From: Bacteroides sp. CAG:530
GTDB lineage: Bacteria; Bacteroidota; Bacteroidia; Bacteroidales; Bacteroidaceae
Direction of reading: 5' to 3'
Assembly (NCBI GenBank): GCA_000434735.1
Contig: FR881275.1
Location: 10,760-42,646 of the forward strand
Length of the DNA: 31,887 nucleotides
Shown: piece after piece, positions 1-8,360 of the stretch
Position numbering within the stretch: the first letter of the stretch is position 1
How the letters are laid out: each line of letters opens with the position of its first letter
Notes under the pieces: model-generated
The model's input: the letters and a program-made list of their open reading frames with translations, nothing else
Databases searched by the model: none
What the model was told of the DNA's origin: nothing
Made by a program: the position numbers and the translations under genes

Positions 1-934
1 CTTTCCCTTCGGGGGTATATATAGCCTCCGCTCCGCGCTGCGTAATGTACGAAGTACCGTTGAACTTGGTTTCCTGATGCCGGCGCCATAACGGGTTAAG
101 CGGAATGCGCTTGCCGTTCAGAGTAGCCGCCGTTACCTCTTTAGGTACTACCACGTATCCGCATCGTACACCTGTAAACCCAGCTGTCTTAGAGAAACTA
201 CGGAATTCGATAGCTACCTTTTTTGCCCCTTTTATCTCATAAATAGAATGAGGAATATCAGAGTTTTGTATGTAAGCTTCGTAAGCGGCATCGAATATGA
301 TGAGAGTATCGTTTTCTATAGCGTAGTTCACCCATTTTTTCAGTTCGCTTTTGCTTAGTACAGTACCCGTAGGGTTATTGGGATAGCACAGATACAGAAT
401 ATCCACCCGTTGCTCGGGCAAGTGCGGAATGAAATCATTCTCCATAAGGCAAGGCATATATACCACATTGCTCCATTTGCCGTCTTCCTCTAGTTCTCCG
501 GCTCTGCCGCAAGCTACATTAGTATCTATGTAGACAGGATATATAGGGTCTGTAACCCCGATACTGTTGTCGTGCCGCAGTATGTCGCCTATATTTCCGG
601 TGTCGCCTTTGGTGCCGTCGCTAACAAATATCTCGCTGGCTTCCAAGCGTACACCCCGTGGGGCATAGTCGTTCTTTATGATGGCTTCTATCAGGAAATG
701 ATATCCTTGCTCGGGGCCGTATCCGTGAAATGTAGCTTCATTTTCCATTTCGCCTACGGCTTTCCGCATGGCTTCGGTACAAGCGTGTGGCAGCGGAAGG
801 ATGACATCGCCTGTACCCAAACGGATAATGTCGGCTTTGGGATGAGTGACTCTAAACAGGTTCACCCTTTTCTCCAAATCCGAGAAGAAATAGTTTTCGG
901 GCAGTTTTAGGAAATGTTCGTTCACTAATGCCAT
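1..934 (-). CDS. dapL: LL-diaminopimelate aminotransferase (C-terminus cut by window edge)
   Basis: This PLP-dependent fold-type I aminotransferase converts tetrahydrodipicolinate directly to LL-diaminopimelate, for lysine and peptidoglycan synthesis in the cytoplasm. The start is the ATG at 932-934 (MALVNEHFLKLPENYFF), and the frame stays open to base 1, giving 311 of the roughly 410 residues usual for the family. Visible signatures are the early IIRLGTGD segment, CYPNNPTGT, FDAAYEAYI and the Schiff-base site SFSKTAGF with Lys249. The gene follows the alpha/beta hydrolase on the same strand after a gap of about 210 bp that carries its own promoter, so it is probably transcribed separately. 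The missing C-terminus is only the window edge, not a mutation. Confidence 0.95.
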   Translation of the reverse strand, partial: MALVNEHFLKLPENYFFSDLEKRVNLFRVTHPKADIIRLGTGDVILPLPHACTEAMRKAVGEMENEATFHGYGPEQGYHFLIEAIIKNDYAPRGVRLEASEIFVSDGTKGDTGNIGDILRHDNSIGVTDPIYPVYIDTNVACGRAGELEEDGKWSNVVYMPCLMENDFIPHLPEQRVDILYLCYPNNPTGTVLSKSELKKWVNYAIENDTLIIFDAAYEAYIQNSDIPHSIYEIKGAKKVAIEFRSFSKTAGFTGVRCGYVVVPKEVTAATLNGKRIPLNPLWRRHQETKFNGTSYITQRGAEAIYTPEGK

Positions 935-969
935 AACTTTGTGGAGTTTTAATAATTTCCAAATCGCTG

Positions 970-977
970 CAAAATTA
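970..977 (-). promoter_or_regulatory. Bacteroidota -7 element for dapL
   Basis: Read on the minus strand, these bases are TAATTTTG, matching the TAnnTTTG consensus of Bacteroidota sigma-70-type promoters. They lie about 36 bp ahead of the dapL ATG. The TTTG element near -33 is poor. The rest of the 935-1142 gap holds only a weak possible stem with a T-rich end near 1019-1030, which could end the hydrolase transcript. Confidence 0.5.
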
Positions 978-1142
978 CGAAAATCATTGGAAAAATTACA
1001 TAAATGGGGGCTGTAATAAAGAAAAAACCGCAACTTTCATGGTAGAATACGGGCTTTATGGCAAAAGCATAAGGCGTTTCTTCCGAAAAATGCGGCTTAC
1101 GGTTTTACACGATGCTACGTGTAACTTGGTAAATAGCAGTAG

Positions 1143-2093
1143 CTATCGGATGTATTTCCCGACAAAATCTTTAACTTTCAGGGTGTATTCTTGAGGAAGG
1201 ATGCGGTAAGATGATGCATGTTCCGCTCCCGGAACAATCCACAGTTCTTTGGGTTCTGATTTGGCATCGTACAGAGGGTATACCATCCATGTTGGTACAT
1301 AGTCGTCTTTGTCGCCATGGATAAAGAACATCGGTTTTTGGCATTTCGCCACTTGTTTCAAGGCTGACGCTTCTTTAAAGTTCCATCCGTTTTGAATCTG
1401 GCATAACCGACTGGCTGTGTAAAGCAAGGGAAATGCAGGCAAGTGGAATTGGGCTTTCAGTTCTTTTGCGAATTGGTCCCAAACGCTGGTGTATCCGCAG
1501 TCTTCTACAAAGCAGCGTATGTATTCGGGTGTTTTTTCTCCGGATACCATCATGGTGGTGGCGGCTCCCATTGATATGCCGTGCACTACAGCTTGCAGTG
1601 AGTCGCCGAAGAGAGTAGGGGCTATATCAATCCATTGCAACACATCCTTTCTGTCTAGCCAACCCATCTGTATGGCGTTGCCTTCGCTCAGTCCGGTGTA
1701 GCGTAAGTCGGGCAATAATACATTATAGTCCAACTCATGATTGTATAAATAGCCTATGTGAAACATTCGGATAGCGTTATCCGTATATCCGTGCACTATT
1801 ACAGCCGTGCGCTTGGTGGGGCGAGACGCATATGCGTAGAAAGCGTGCATCTTTAGTCCGTCGGGCGAAGTGATGAACGTATCTCTCAGTGCTTTATGCT
1901 GGTTTAGGCTATCTACCCAAGGCACTATCTGCGGATAGGTATTGCGCATATATTCCATCGATCCGGCCATATCTTTCCCACGGTTATCGGGTCGGAGAGA
2001 GAAATTAAGCATATATAAGCTTCCTCCGGTAAGAATGGCGGCTATACTTGCCAAGACTATTCCGCAGGTAATGAAAATAGTGCGCTTCTTCAT
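1143..2093 (-). CDS. alpha/beta hydrolase, membrane-anchored or exported
   Basis: This is a 316-residue serine hydrolase of the alpha/beta fold. A hydrophobic segment at residues 5-30 looks like an uncleaved anchor or signal peptide, so the catalytic domain probably faces the periplasm. The oxyanion-side motif VIVHGYTDN (98-106), the nucleophile elbow GISMG (Ser174), an acid in HGDKDDYVP (Asp263) and His292 in GAEH form a complete catalytic triad. Substrate is unknown; related bacterial proteins are annotated as lysophospholipase-like or peptidase-like hydrolases. It starts 18 bp after the aroE stop and is the last gene of the phoH-purC-menG-aroE run. Confidence 0.85.
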   Translation of the reverse strand: MKKRTIFITCGIVLASIAAILTGGSLYMLNFSLRPDNRGKDMAGSMEYMRNTYPQIVPWVDSLNQHKALRDTFITSPDGLKMHAFYAYASRPTKRTAVIVHGYTDNAIRMFHIGYLYNHELDYNVLLPDLRYTGLSEGNAIQMGWLDRKDVLQWIDIAPTLFGDSLQAVVHGISMGAATTMMVSGEKTPEYIRCFVEDCGYTSVWDQFAKELKAQFHLPAFPLLYTASRLCQIQNGWNFKEASALKQVAKCQKPMFFIHGDKDDYVPTWMVYPLYDAKSEPKELWIVPGAEHASSYRILPQEYTLKVKDFVGKYIR

Positions 2094-2111
2094 TGTGCGT
2101 ATGTTTTAATG

Positions 2112-2855
2112 TTATTCGTTCCAGATTTCCCAAGCGGCAAAAGCTTGCAACAGCAGCATTTCAAGTCCGTTTTTGGTTACCGCTCCTTTTTCGCTACCCT
2201 TCTTCATGAATAAAGTGGTGTTAGGGTTGTACACCAAATCATAAAGCAGATGGCGTGGTGTCAAGCATTCGTAAGGGATGTCCGGACATTCGTCGGTATG
2301 TGGATACATGCCTACAGGCGAGCAGTTTACTATTACCTTGTACTCTTCCATCACTTCGGGAGTGAGCTGACTGTAGGTGAAAGTTTCATCGTCTTTTTTG
2401 CCTCTTGACACGAATCGAGTCTCAAGTCCCAGTTTCTTCAGTCCGTAGTTTATGGCTTTCGAAGCGCCTCCGGTACCAAGTATCAATGCCTTGGTGTGAT
2501 ACGATTCAAGCAGCGGCTCTATGGAACGTGTGAATCCGATAACATCAGAGTTATAGCCCACGAGTCTCAGCTTACCTTTGCTGCGGTCGAATTTAATCAC
2601 GTTTACCGCACCTATTTCTTTTGCTTCAGGCGAAACCTCATTGAGGAAATGCATAACCTGTTCTTTATACGGAATAGTTACGTTTAAACCGTTAAGTGTA
2701 GGATTGGCGCTTACCACCTGCGGAAACTCATCGATTGTAGGGATTTCAAAGTTGAGGTATTCCGCATCCACTTTTTCAGATTCGAATTTCTCGTTAAAGA
2801 AATTACGAGAGAAAGAATGCCCCAGCGGATAACCTATTAAGCCATATTTTTTCAT
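2112..2855 (-). CDS. aroE: shikimate dehydrogenase
   Basis: The enzyme reduces 3-dehydroshikimate to shikimate with NADPH in aromatic amino acid synthesis. The 247-residue protein starts MKKYGLIGYPLGHSFS, the expected family N-terminus. Further signatures are NVTIPYKE with the catalytic Lys64, the nucleotide-binding GTGGASKA and NCSPVGMYP. An upstream in-frame ATG at 2933 would add 26 unrelated residues and run into menG, so I chose 2855. It lies 22 bp after menG and 18 bp before the hydrolase, as an internal operon gene. Confidence 0.95.
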   Translation of the reverse strand: MKKYGLIGYPLGHSFSRNFFNEKFESEKVDAEYLNFEIPTIDEFPQVVSANPTLNGLNVTIPYKEQVMHFLNEVSPEAKEIGAVNVIKFDRSKGKLRLVGYNSDVIGFTRSIEPLLESYHTKALILGTGGASKAINYGLKKLGLETRFVSRGKKDDETFTYSQLTPEVMEEYKVIVNCSPVGMYPHTDECPDIPYECLTPRHLLYDLVYNPNTTLFMKKGSEKGAVTKNGLEMLLLQAFAAWEIWNE

Positions 2856-2877
2856 ATATACAGAAAATGCTGAAGTT

Positions 2878-3618
2878 TTATTTGGTTGCAAAATAAAGGG
2901 TGCAGATGCCAAGCGTAAGTCTCTTGAACTCAACTTTGCTGAATCCTGCTTTTTGAATGATGCCTCGCATTATTTCTCCTTGCGGAAAGGCTTTTATAGA
3001 CTGTGGCAGATAGTGATACGCACTTTTGTCTTTCGAAAAGAACTTTCCTACAGTAGGGATAATCAGGCGAGAGTAGATACCGTAGAGTTGCTTCATAGGG
3101 AACCACTCCGGTTCCGACAGCTCCAGTATTACTAAATGTCCGCCCGGGGTAAGCACCCGATACATTTCGGACAGACCCTTATCCAAGTCCTCAAAGTTAC
3201 GTACTCCGAACGCTACGGTGATGGCGTCGAAGCGTGCTTCGGGATAACTTAACGATAAGCAGTTCTGCTTTTCGAACGTGAGTCGGTTGCCTAACCCTGC
3301 GCGGACAGCTTTTTGTCGTCCTACTTCCATCATTCCCTCCGAAATGTCAGTACCTTTCAGTTCGTCGGGCATCAGTGTGGCACACGCCTGCAACGCGAAG
3401 TCACCGGTTCCTGTAGCCACGTCGAGTATGCGGCGAGGCTTGAACGGACGTAGGCGATTGATGGCTTTCTTGCGCCAGCGTTTATCTATTCCCCATGAGA
3501 GTATATGGTTCAAGTCGTCATAGGCAGGAGCGATATTATCGAACATCTTTTCTACCTGTGAAGTTTTACTTTCGCTCTCGTTATAGGGTTTGATATTTTC
3601 TTGTGGATAGTGGGACAT
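2878..3618 (-). CDS. menG: demethylmenaquinone methyltransferase (UbiE/MenG)
   Basis: This SAM-dependent methyltransferase carries out the last step of menaquinone synthesis, supplying the quinone of anaerobic respiration. The 246-residue protein has the UbiE/COQ5 layout: MFDNIAPAYDDLNHILSWGID near the N-terminus, the SAM motif LDVATGTGDF (65-73), then ITVAFGVRNFEDL and GGHLVILELSEP. The C-terminal TLGICTLYFATK is also typical. It lies between purC (31 bp gap) and aroE (22 bp gap), so cotranscription is likely. Nothing suggests ubiquinone synthesis, in keeping with the inferred Bacteroidales host. Confidence 0.95.
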   Translation of the reverse strand: MSHYPQENIKPYNESESKTSQVEKMFDNIAPAYDDLNHILSWGIDKRWRKKAINRLRPFKPRRILDVATGTGDFALQACATLMPDELKGTDISEGMMEVGRQKAVRAGLGNRLTFEKQNCLSLSYPEARFDAITVAFGVRNFEDLDKGLSEMYRVLTPGGHLVILELSEPEWFPMKQLYGIYSRLIIPTVGKFFSKDKSAYHYLPQSIKAFPQGEIMRGIIQKAGFSKVEFKRLTLGICTLYFATK

Positions 3619-3649
3619 GGTTATGTTTCTTCTTTGTAGTTATCTATAA

Positions 3650-4597
3650 TTATTTCATCAAATAGTCGAGAACATTCTTTTCGATGCGCTCAGTCAGGTT
3701 GTCTGTATCGCCCTTAACGAAAGTTTCGCCGGTGATGTGCTCAAACAACTCGATGTAGCGGTCGCTGATAGAATTAACGATTTCCGGAGTCATTTCGGGC
3801 ACTGTCTGTCCTTCTTTTCCCTGGAATCCGTTAGCCATAAGCCATTCGCGTACGAATTCTTTAGAAAGCTGTTTCTGAGGTTCTTCTTTTTCGAATCTTT
3901 CCTGATAACCTTCTGAGTAGAAGTAACGGCTTGAGTCGGGAGTATGGATTTCGTCCATCAAGTAAATCTGGCCGTTGTGTTTACCGAATTCGTATTTGGT
4001 GTCTACCAAGATCAATCCACGCTCTGCAGCCATCTGAGTACCGCGTTCGAACAATGCCAAAGTGTATTTTTCGAGAGTAGCGTATTCTTCTGGAGTAGCG
4101 AGGCCCTGAGCCAAGATTTCTTCTTTAGAGATATCTTCATCGTGCAGACCCATTTCGGCTTTAGTAGTCGGGGTGATGATAGGCTGAGGGAACTTTTCGT
4201 TTTCGCGCATACCTTCGGGCAAGCGAACACCGCAGATTTCGCGAACACCGCTTTTGTAAGCACGCCATGCGCTACCGCACAAGTAACCGCGTACAATCAT
4301 TTCTACAGGGAATCCTTCGCACATTACGCCTACAGTCACCATAGGGTCTGGAGTAGCCAACTTCCAGTTAGGGCAGATGTCGGCAGTAGCGTCAAGGAAC
4401 TTAGCGGCAATCTGATTCAGCATTTGGCCTTTGTAAGGGATGCCTTCGGGCAAAACCACGTCGAATGCCGAGATGCGGTCGGTTGCTACCATGATGAGCT
4501 TTTCATCGTTAATGTTGTAAACATCGCGCACTTTACCGTTGTACACACTCTTCTGACCGGGAAAGTGAAAATCTGTTTTAGTTAAAGCTTTACTCAT
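3650..4597 (-). CDS. purC: phosphoribosylaminoimidazole-succinocarboxamide synthase
   Basis: SAICAR synthase joins CAIR and aspartate with ATP in purine synthesis. The 315-residue length fits the longer form common in Bacteroidota. Signatures are YNGKVRDVYNI near residue 20, ATDRISAFDVVLPEGIPYKG, the substrate loop EMIVRGYLCGSAWRAY and LVDTKYEFG followed by DEIHTPDSSRYF. It lies 39 bp downstream of phoH and 31 bp upstream of menG on the same strand. A 213-residue open frame on the opposite strand over 3944-4585 is a shadow of this gene. Confidence 0.96.
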   Translation of the reverse strand: MSKALTKTDFHFPGQKSVYNGKVRDVYNINDEKLIMVATDRISAFDVVLPEGIPYKGQMLNQIAAKFLDATADICPNWKLATPDPMVTVGVMCEGFPVEMIVRGYLCGSAWRAYKSGVREICGVRLPEGMRENEKFPQPIITPTTKAEMGLHDEDISKEEILAQGLATPEEYATLEKYTLALFERGTQMAAERGLILVDTKYEFGKHNGQIYLMDEIHTPDSSRYFYSEGYQERFEKEEPQKQLSKEFVREWLMANGFQGKEGQTVPEMTPEIVNSISDRYIELFEHITGETFVKGDTDNLTERIEKNVLDYLMK

Positions 4598-4636
4598 TTT
4601 CTTTTTATTTTTGTGTAATGAATAGTAGGGTTGGTT

Positions 4637-5656
4637 TTAATTATTCTCGTCGTTCTGTGCAGCCAAGCCTTTCATGATGGCCTTTAGCTGAGTGGCCGAC
4701 GCTTTCTTTTCCATCTTACGTCCTTCTTCGAACTTCTCGTAGGCTTCTACTATGCGTGTTACCAGCTTATGGCGTACGATATCTTTCTTGGTAAGTTCTA
4801 TGAAGCTGATACCTTTTACTCCTTTCAGAATCTTCATGGCCTGCACCAATCCTGATGTCTGCGAAGTAGGTAAGTCTATCTGCGTCATGTCGCCAGTAAC
4901 TATCATCTTGGTGTTCATGCCCATTCGTGTAAGGAACATCTTGATTTGCTGTGTGGTGGTGTTTTGTGCCTCGTCGAGTATCACTACGGCATCATTCAGC
5001 GTACGTCCGCGCATAAAAGCCAGCGGAGCTATCTGAATAATGTTCAGTTCCATGTATTCTTTCAGCTTGGCAGCCGGAATCATGTCTTGCAGTGCATCGT
5101 AAAGGGGTTGCAGATAGGGGTCGATTTTATCTTTCATGTCGCCCGGCAGGAATCCCAGTTTCTCTCCGGCTTCCACGGCGGGACGGCTAAGTATGATTTT
5201 CTTGATTTCTTTATTCTTGAGAGCTCTTACAGCCAGAGCGATGGCGGTATAGGTCTTGCCAGAACCGGCAGGTCCGATGGCGAATATCATATCGTTTTTA
5301 TCGAATTCTTTTACAAGCTTCAGCTGATTGGCGCTTCGTGGACTGATGGGCTTACCGGTTACGCTGTACACTATCACGTCGTCGGGCTTTTCCACGTTCG
5401 GCTTATTACCTTTTATAATGTCGAGTATGCTTTCTTCGTTCAGAGAGTTGTATTTGGCGCAATGACGTTGCATCGCTATTACGGCTTCTTCGAAAGCACA
5501 CATTTCTTCTTCATCGCCCATCACCTTGATTACATCGCCTCGCGCCACGATTCTCAGCTTTGGGAATAAAGCTTTTATCATTTGTATATTGGCATTGTTC
5601 ACGCCGTAGAAGATCACCGGGTCGATGTCTTCTAAAACAATATGTTTTTCAATCAT
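4637..5656 (-). CDS. phoH: PhoH-like ATPase
   Basis: A cytoplasmic P-loop ATPase of the PhoH/YbeZ family, thought to act in RNA metabolism and often paired with the YbeY endoribonuclease. The 339-residue protein has an N-terminal KH-like region, Walker A GPAGSGKT (128-135), Walker B VVILDEAQN and MIVTGDMTQIDLP, and ends with a charged KKASATQLKA tail. It is the first gene of the minus-strand run phoH-purC-menG-aroE-hydrolase and has a plausible promoter at 5742-5749. The biochemical role in this organism is inferred from the family only. Confidence 0.92.
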   Translation of the reverse strand: MIEKHIVLEDIDPVIFYGVNNANIQMIKALFPKLRIVARGDVIKVMGDEEEMCAFEEAVIAMQRHCAKYNSLNEESILDIIKGNKPNVEKPDDVIVYSVTGKPISPRSANQLKLVKEFDKNDMIFAIGPAGSGKTYTAIALAVRALKNKEIKKIILSRPAVEAGEKLGFLPGDMKDKIDPYLQPLYDALQDMIPAAKLKEYMELNIIQIAPLAFMRGRTLNDAVVILDEAQNTTTQQIKMFLTRMGMNTKMIVTGDMTQIDLPTSQTSGLVQAMKILKGVKGISFIELTKKDIVRHKLVTRIVEAYEKFEEGRKMEKKASATQLKAIMKGLAAQNDENN

Positions 5657-5741
5657 CTAAAACCTGTTTCCTTTTTCCTTTGTTTTTTGTTATGTACGCC
5701 GATTCGCTTATGCAAACCCTGCATACAACTTATTTTTGCTG

Positions 5742-5749
5742 CAAATTTA
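5742..5749 (-). promoter_or_regulatory. -7 element for the phoH operon
   Basis: Minus-strand TAAATTTG fits TAnnTTTG and lies about 86 bp before the phoH ATG, giving a leader of roughly 80 nt. No convincing TTTG is visible at the usual -33 spacing, so the assignment is tentative. Confidence 0.45.
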
Positions 5750-5871
5750 ATCATTCCTTTTCATTGTAGAATCTCTATCCGCATAATTTATTCGTTTGGG
5801 CTTGCTAAAAAACGTTGCTGCGTGTTTTAAAAAGCGTCAAGAAGTTTTTTTAGAGCATCGTGCAAATTTTA

Positions 5872-5879
5872 TATCTTTG
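5872..5879 (+). promoter_or_regulatory. -7 element for the lipoprotein-truA pair
   Basis: TATCTTTG matches TAnnTTTG, with a run of T at 5845-5851 near the -33 position. It lies 40 bp before the ATG at 5920. Its position also argues against the alternative upstream start at 5860, which would precede the transcription start. Confidence 0.55.
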
Positions 5880-5919
5880 CAAGCGATATTTTGAAATTAG
5901 GTATATAAAAACATTGAGG

Positions 5920-6585
5920 ATGAGAAAACTATTGACGGCGTGTGTGTCAGCTTTGCTGCTATGTACTCTGTTTGGAGCTTGCAAGGAGAAAGACATGTCT
6001 ATAAAACTGAATAATCCGCACAATATCCGTGGGGTGATAAGCTACAAAAGAAGTTTTAATGATTTAAACGATGTGCAGTTGGCTACGGCCAAGCGTATTG
6101 GCATACGTCCTATATCATCGCGCGAGGCGGCTCGCGACGGCGGAAGTGGTATTGAGGAAATCACGTCGTGCGAACGCTATCAGGTTGATTCTCTTACACA
6201 TTCTATCCCTTTCTTGATTCCTAAGGCAGTGGCATTACTCGATACGTTAGGTCAGAATTTCCTTGATTCTTTGACATGTAAGGGACTGAATCCTAATCAG
6301 ATTATAGTTACTTCTGTGCTTCGTACTAAAGATGACGTAAAGCGTTTGCGCCGCTCTAACGGAAACGCTTCGCTCAACTCTTGTCATTTCTATGGAACAA
6401 CGTTCGATGTGAGTTGGAAACGCTTCTTTAAGGTGGAAGATCCAGACGGACGCCCCATGCAGGATGTTAATGCCGATACGCTTAAGTTAGTGCTCTCTGA
6501 AGTACTGCGCGACTTGCGTAAGGCTGATAAGTGTTACGTGAAATACGAACTTAAACAAGGATGTTTCCATATTACGGTACGATAA
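5920..6585 (+). CDS. DUF5715-type lipoprotein with M15 peptidase-like motif
   Basis: The 221-residue protein begins MRKLLTACVSALLL and has a lipobox LFGAC with Cys21, so it should be an envelope lipoprotein. The region TSVLRTKDDVKRLRRSNGN leads into SCHFYGTTFDVSW, giving Ser154-x-His156 and Asp163. With the C-terminal CFHITV (His217) this is the S-x-H-x6-D plus late His zinc pattern of M15 D,D-carboxypeptidase-like (VanY/DacB) enzymes. I infer a zinc peptidoglycan hydrolase or a relative, but the M15 link is from motif spacing alone. I chose the ATG at 5920 because the signal peptide starts there. truA starts 3 bp after the stop, so the two are coexpressed. Confidence 0.8.
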   Translation: MRKLLTACVSALLLCTLFGACKEKDMSIKLNNPHNIRGVISYKRSFNDLNDVQLATAKRIGIRPISSREAARDGGSGIEEITSCERYQVDSLTHSIPFLIPKAVALLDTLGQNFLDSLTCKGLNPNQIIVTSVLRTKDDVKRLRRSNGNASLNSCHFYGTTFDVSWKRFFKVEDPDGRPMQDVNADTLKLVLSEVLRDLRKADKCYVKYELKQGCFHITVR

Positions 6586-6588
6586 GAT

Positions 6589-7362
6589 ATGAAGCACAGA
6601 TACTTTATTTATTTGGCATATGATGGCACTCGCTATCATGGATGGCAGATTCAGCCCAACGGAATCAGTGTGCAGGAAACGCTGAATAAGGCTTTGGCCA
6701 CTTTCTTACGCGATGAGGCTATAGAGGTTACCGGAGCAGGACGCACCGATGCCGGAGTGCACGCCCGATTGATGGTAGCTCATTTCGATATAGAGCGTGA
6801 GTTGGACTGTAACTCGGTGGTAGATAAGCTGAACCGTATCTTGCCGCCCGATATCGCCGTGTACGATGTGAAGCCAGTAAAGCCCGAAGCGCATGCTCGT
6901 TTTGACGCTACTTACCGCACCTATAAATATTATATAACCACACGCAAGGACCCGTTTAACCGTACTTATGCGTGGCGTGTATTTCAGAAACTCGATTTCG
7001 ATAAGATGAACGAGGCGGCTAATACACTCTTCGGATATACAGATTTTACCAGCTTCAGTAAACTGCATACCGATGTCAAGACCAATAACTGTAAGATAAT
7101 GGCAGCTCACTGGGAACAATTATCGTCCGACGAGTGGGTATTTACTATTCAGGCCGACAGATTCTTACGTAATATGGTGCGTGCTGTAGTAGGTACTCTT
7201 GTGGAAGTTGGTCGAGGAAAGCTTACGGTCGATGGTTTCCGTAAGGTAATAGAAAATAAAGACAGGTGCACAGCCGGAAGTTCTGTTCCGGGCCATGCAC
7301 TGTTTCTTGTAGATGTGGGTTATCCGGACGAACTGTTTATTACTTCACATCTTCCAGAATAA
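6589..7362 (+). CDS. truA: tRNA pseudouridine(38-40) synthase TruA
   Basis: TruA isomerises uridines 38-40 in the tRNA anticodon arm. The 257-residue protein has YLAYDGTRYHGWQIQPN at the start, the catalytic motif GAGRTDAGVHA with Asp54, RFDATYRTYKYYI and FLRNMVRAVVGTLVEVG. It follows the lipoprotein gene by 3 bp. Its last 23 bp overlap the 3' end of the convergent aldose-epimerase-like gene (7340-7362), so the two genes share coding sequence on opposite strands at their stops and no terminator fits between them. Confidence 0.96.
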   Translation: MKHRYFIYLAYDGTRYHGWQIQPNGISVQETLNKALATFLRDEAIEVTGAGRTDAGVHARLMVAHFDIERELDCNSVVDKLNRILPPDIAVYDVKPVKPEAHARFDATYRTYKYYITTRKDPFNRTYAWRVFQKLDFDKMNEAANTLFGYTDFTSFSKLHTDVKTNNCKIMAAHWEQLSSDEWVFTIQADRFLRNMVRAVVGTLVEVGRGKLTVDGFRKVIENKDRCTAGSSVPGHALFLVDVGYPDELFITSHLPE

Positions 7363-8224
7363 TAGAATATCCCACTTCAAAGCTCTTGCCCGGCTCTACG
7401 TGCTGCATCCACTCTCTATCTTTGAATTCACCGTGGTAGCCAACTTTGTCGCATCGTCCGTACCAAGGTTCGATGCAGACAAACGGCACGTCGGGATGGG
7501 CGGCAGAGGGCGACCATACAGCTACCAGCGGACTGCTGAACTCCAAACTTAGGTAGGGAACTTTCTGCTTATCCATCAGTGTGATTTTCTTCACTTGTCC
7601 GTTCTCGAATATATAAGTATCGCAACCGAAGGTGTCACTGGTCAGCTCCATCAGTCCATCGTGCAGTTCCAGGGTATGTTCCTTTTCGCTAACGCATCCC
7701 TTTTCGGCGGGAGAGATGTATTTCAGTGTCTTGGTATTCTTTCCGAAGTCGAGGAAACCTCTTTCGCATGTGTTGGCATCTAAGTCTCTGTAATAGAAAG
7801 CCGGATGCGCTCCAATCTGGAAATACAAATCTTTGTCGCCGCAGTTCTGTACGCTCCACATTACTTCTATACGGTTGCCTTTCAATCGGTAGCCTATTTC
7901 CAGAACGAACGGGAACGGATAAACCTTCATGGTCTCTTCATTGCTTTCAAGCGTATAAACCACCGCATTATCTTCTTCGTAAGTCAGCTGGAAATCCATA
8001 TCGCGTGCAAATCCGTGCTGTCCCAACTTATATATTGCTCCTTCGTTCTTATATTGATTATTCCATACTCTTCCTACTATCGGGAATAAAACCGGAGAGT
8101 GTCTGCCCCAATACTTTGGGTCGCCTTGCCACAGATACTCTTGTTCGTTTGCCATGATGCTGGTAAGTTCAGCTCCGTGATTTGCTATCTCGATGCTGAT
8201 TTTGTCGTTGCTTAATGTTTTCAT
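7340..8224 (-). CDS. aldose 1-epimerase family protein
   Basis: A 294-residue cytoplasmic protein of the galactose mutarotase-like fold. Family features are NHGAELTSI near the start, the active-site GAHPAFYY in the middle and a late CIEPWYGRCD. It probably interconverts sugar anomers, although this shorter subfamily (LacX/YeaD-like) is not well defined biochemically and may act on hexose 6-phosphates. There is no signal peptide. It has its own likely promoter at 8249-8256 and is convergent with truA, overlapping it by 23 bp. Confidence 0.88.
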   Translation of the reverse strand: MKTLSNDKISIEIANHGAELTSIMANEQEYLWQGDPKYWGRHSPVLFPIVGRVWNNQYKNEGAIYKLGQHGFARDMDFQLTYEEDNAVVYTLESNEETMKVYPFPFVLEIGYRLKGNRIEVMWSVQNCGDKDLYFQIGAHPAFYYRDLDANTCERGFLDFGKNTKTLKYISPAEKGCVSEKEHTLELHDGLMELTSDTFGCDTYIFENGQVKKITLMDKQKVPYLSLEFSSPLVAVWSPSAAHPDVPFVCIEPWYGRCDKVGYHGEFKDREWMQHVEPGKSFEVGYSIILEDVK

Positions 8225-8248
8225 AATGCATTTTCGTATTTATGATGT

Positions 8249-8256
8249 CAAAAATA
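8249..8256 (-). promoter_or_regulatory. -7 element for the aldose epimerase gene
   Basis: Minus-strand TATTTTTG fits TAnnTTTG and lies 25 bp before the ATG. The -33 region has no clear TTTG. Confidence 0.4.
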
Positions 8257-8299
8257 CAACAATTATTATTTGGTAGGTTGGCTTTATTCGTCTTATTTT

Positions 8300-8330
8300 T
8301 TTGTGTAAAATTGAATAATACATATTTTTG
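8300..8330 (+). promoter_or_regulatory. Full Bacteroidota promoter for the sensor kinase operon
   Basis: TTTG at 8300-8303 and TATTTTTG at 8323-8330 are separated by 19 bp, a near-exact match to the Bacteroidota consensus. Transcription would begin near 8337, giving a leader of about 24 nt before the ATG at 8361. Confidence 0.75.
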
Positions 8331-8360
8331 TAGCAGTAATATAATTAATTAGTGTTATCT

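Noticed and set aside
572..910. Plus-strand 112-codon open frame
   Set aside because: It is antisense to dapL, whose coding frame is certain from conserved motifs.
3944..5569. Long plus-strand open frames opposite purC (213 codons) and phoH (207 codons)
   Set aside because: They lie wholly inside strongly recognised minus-strand genes, have no promoter or recognisable motif, and are explained by codon bias of the real genes.
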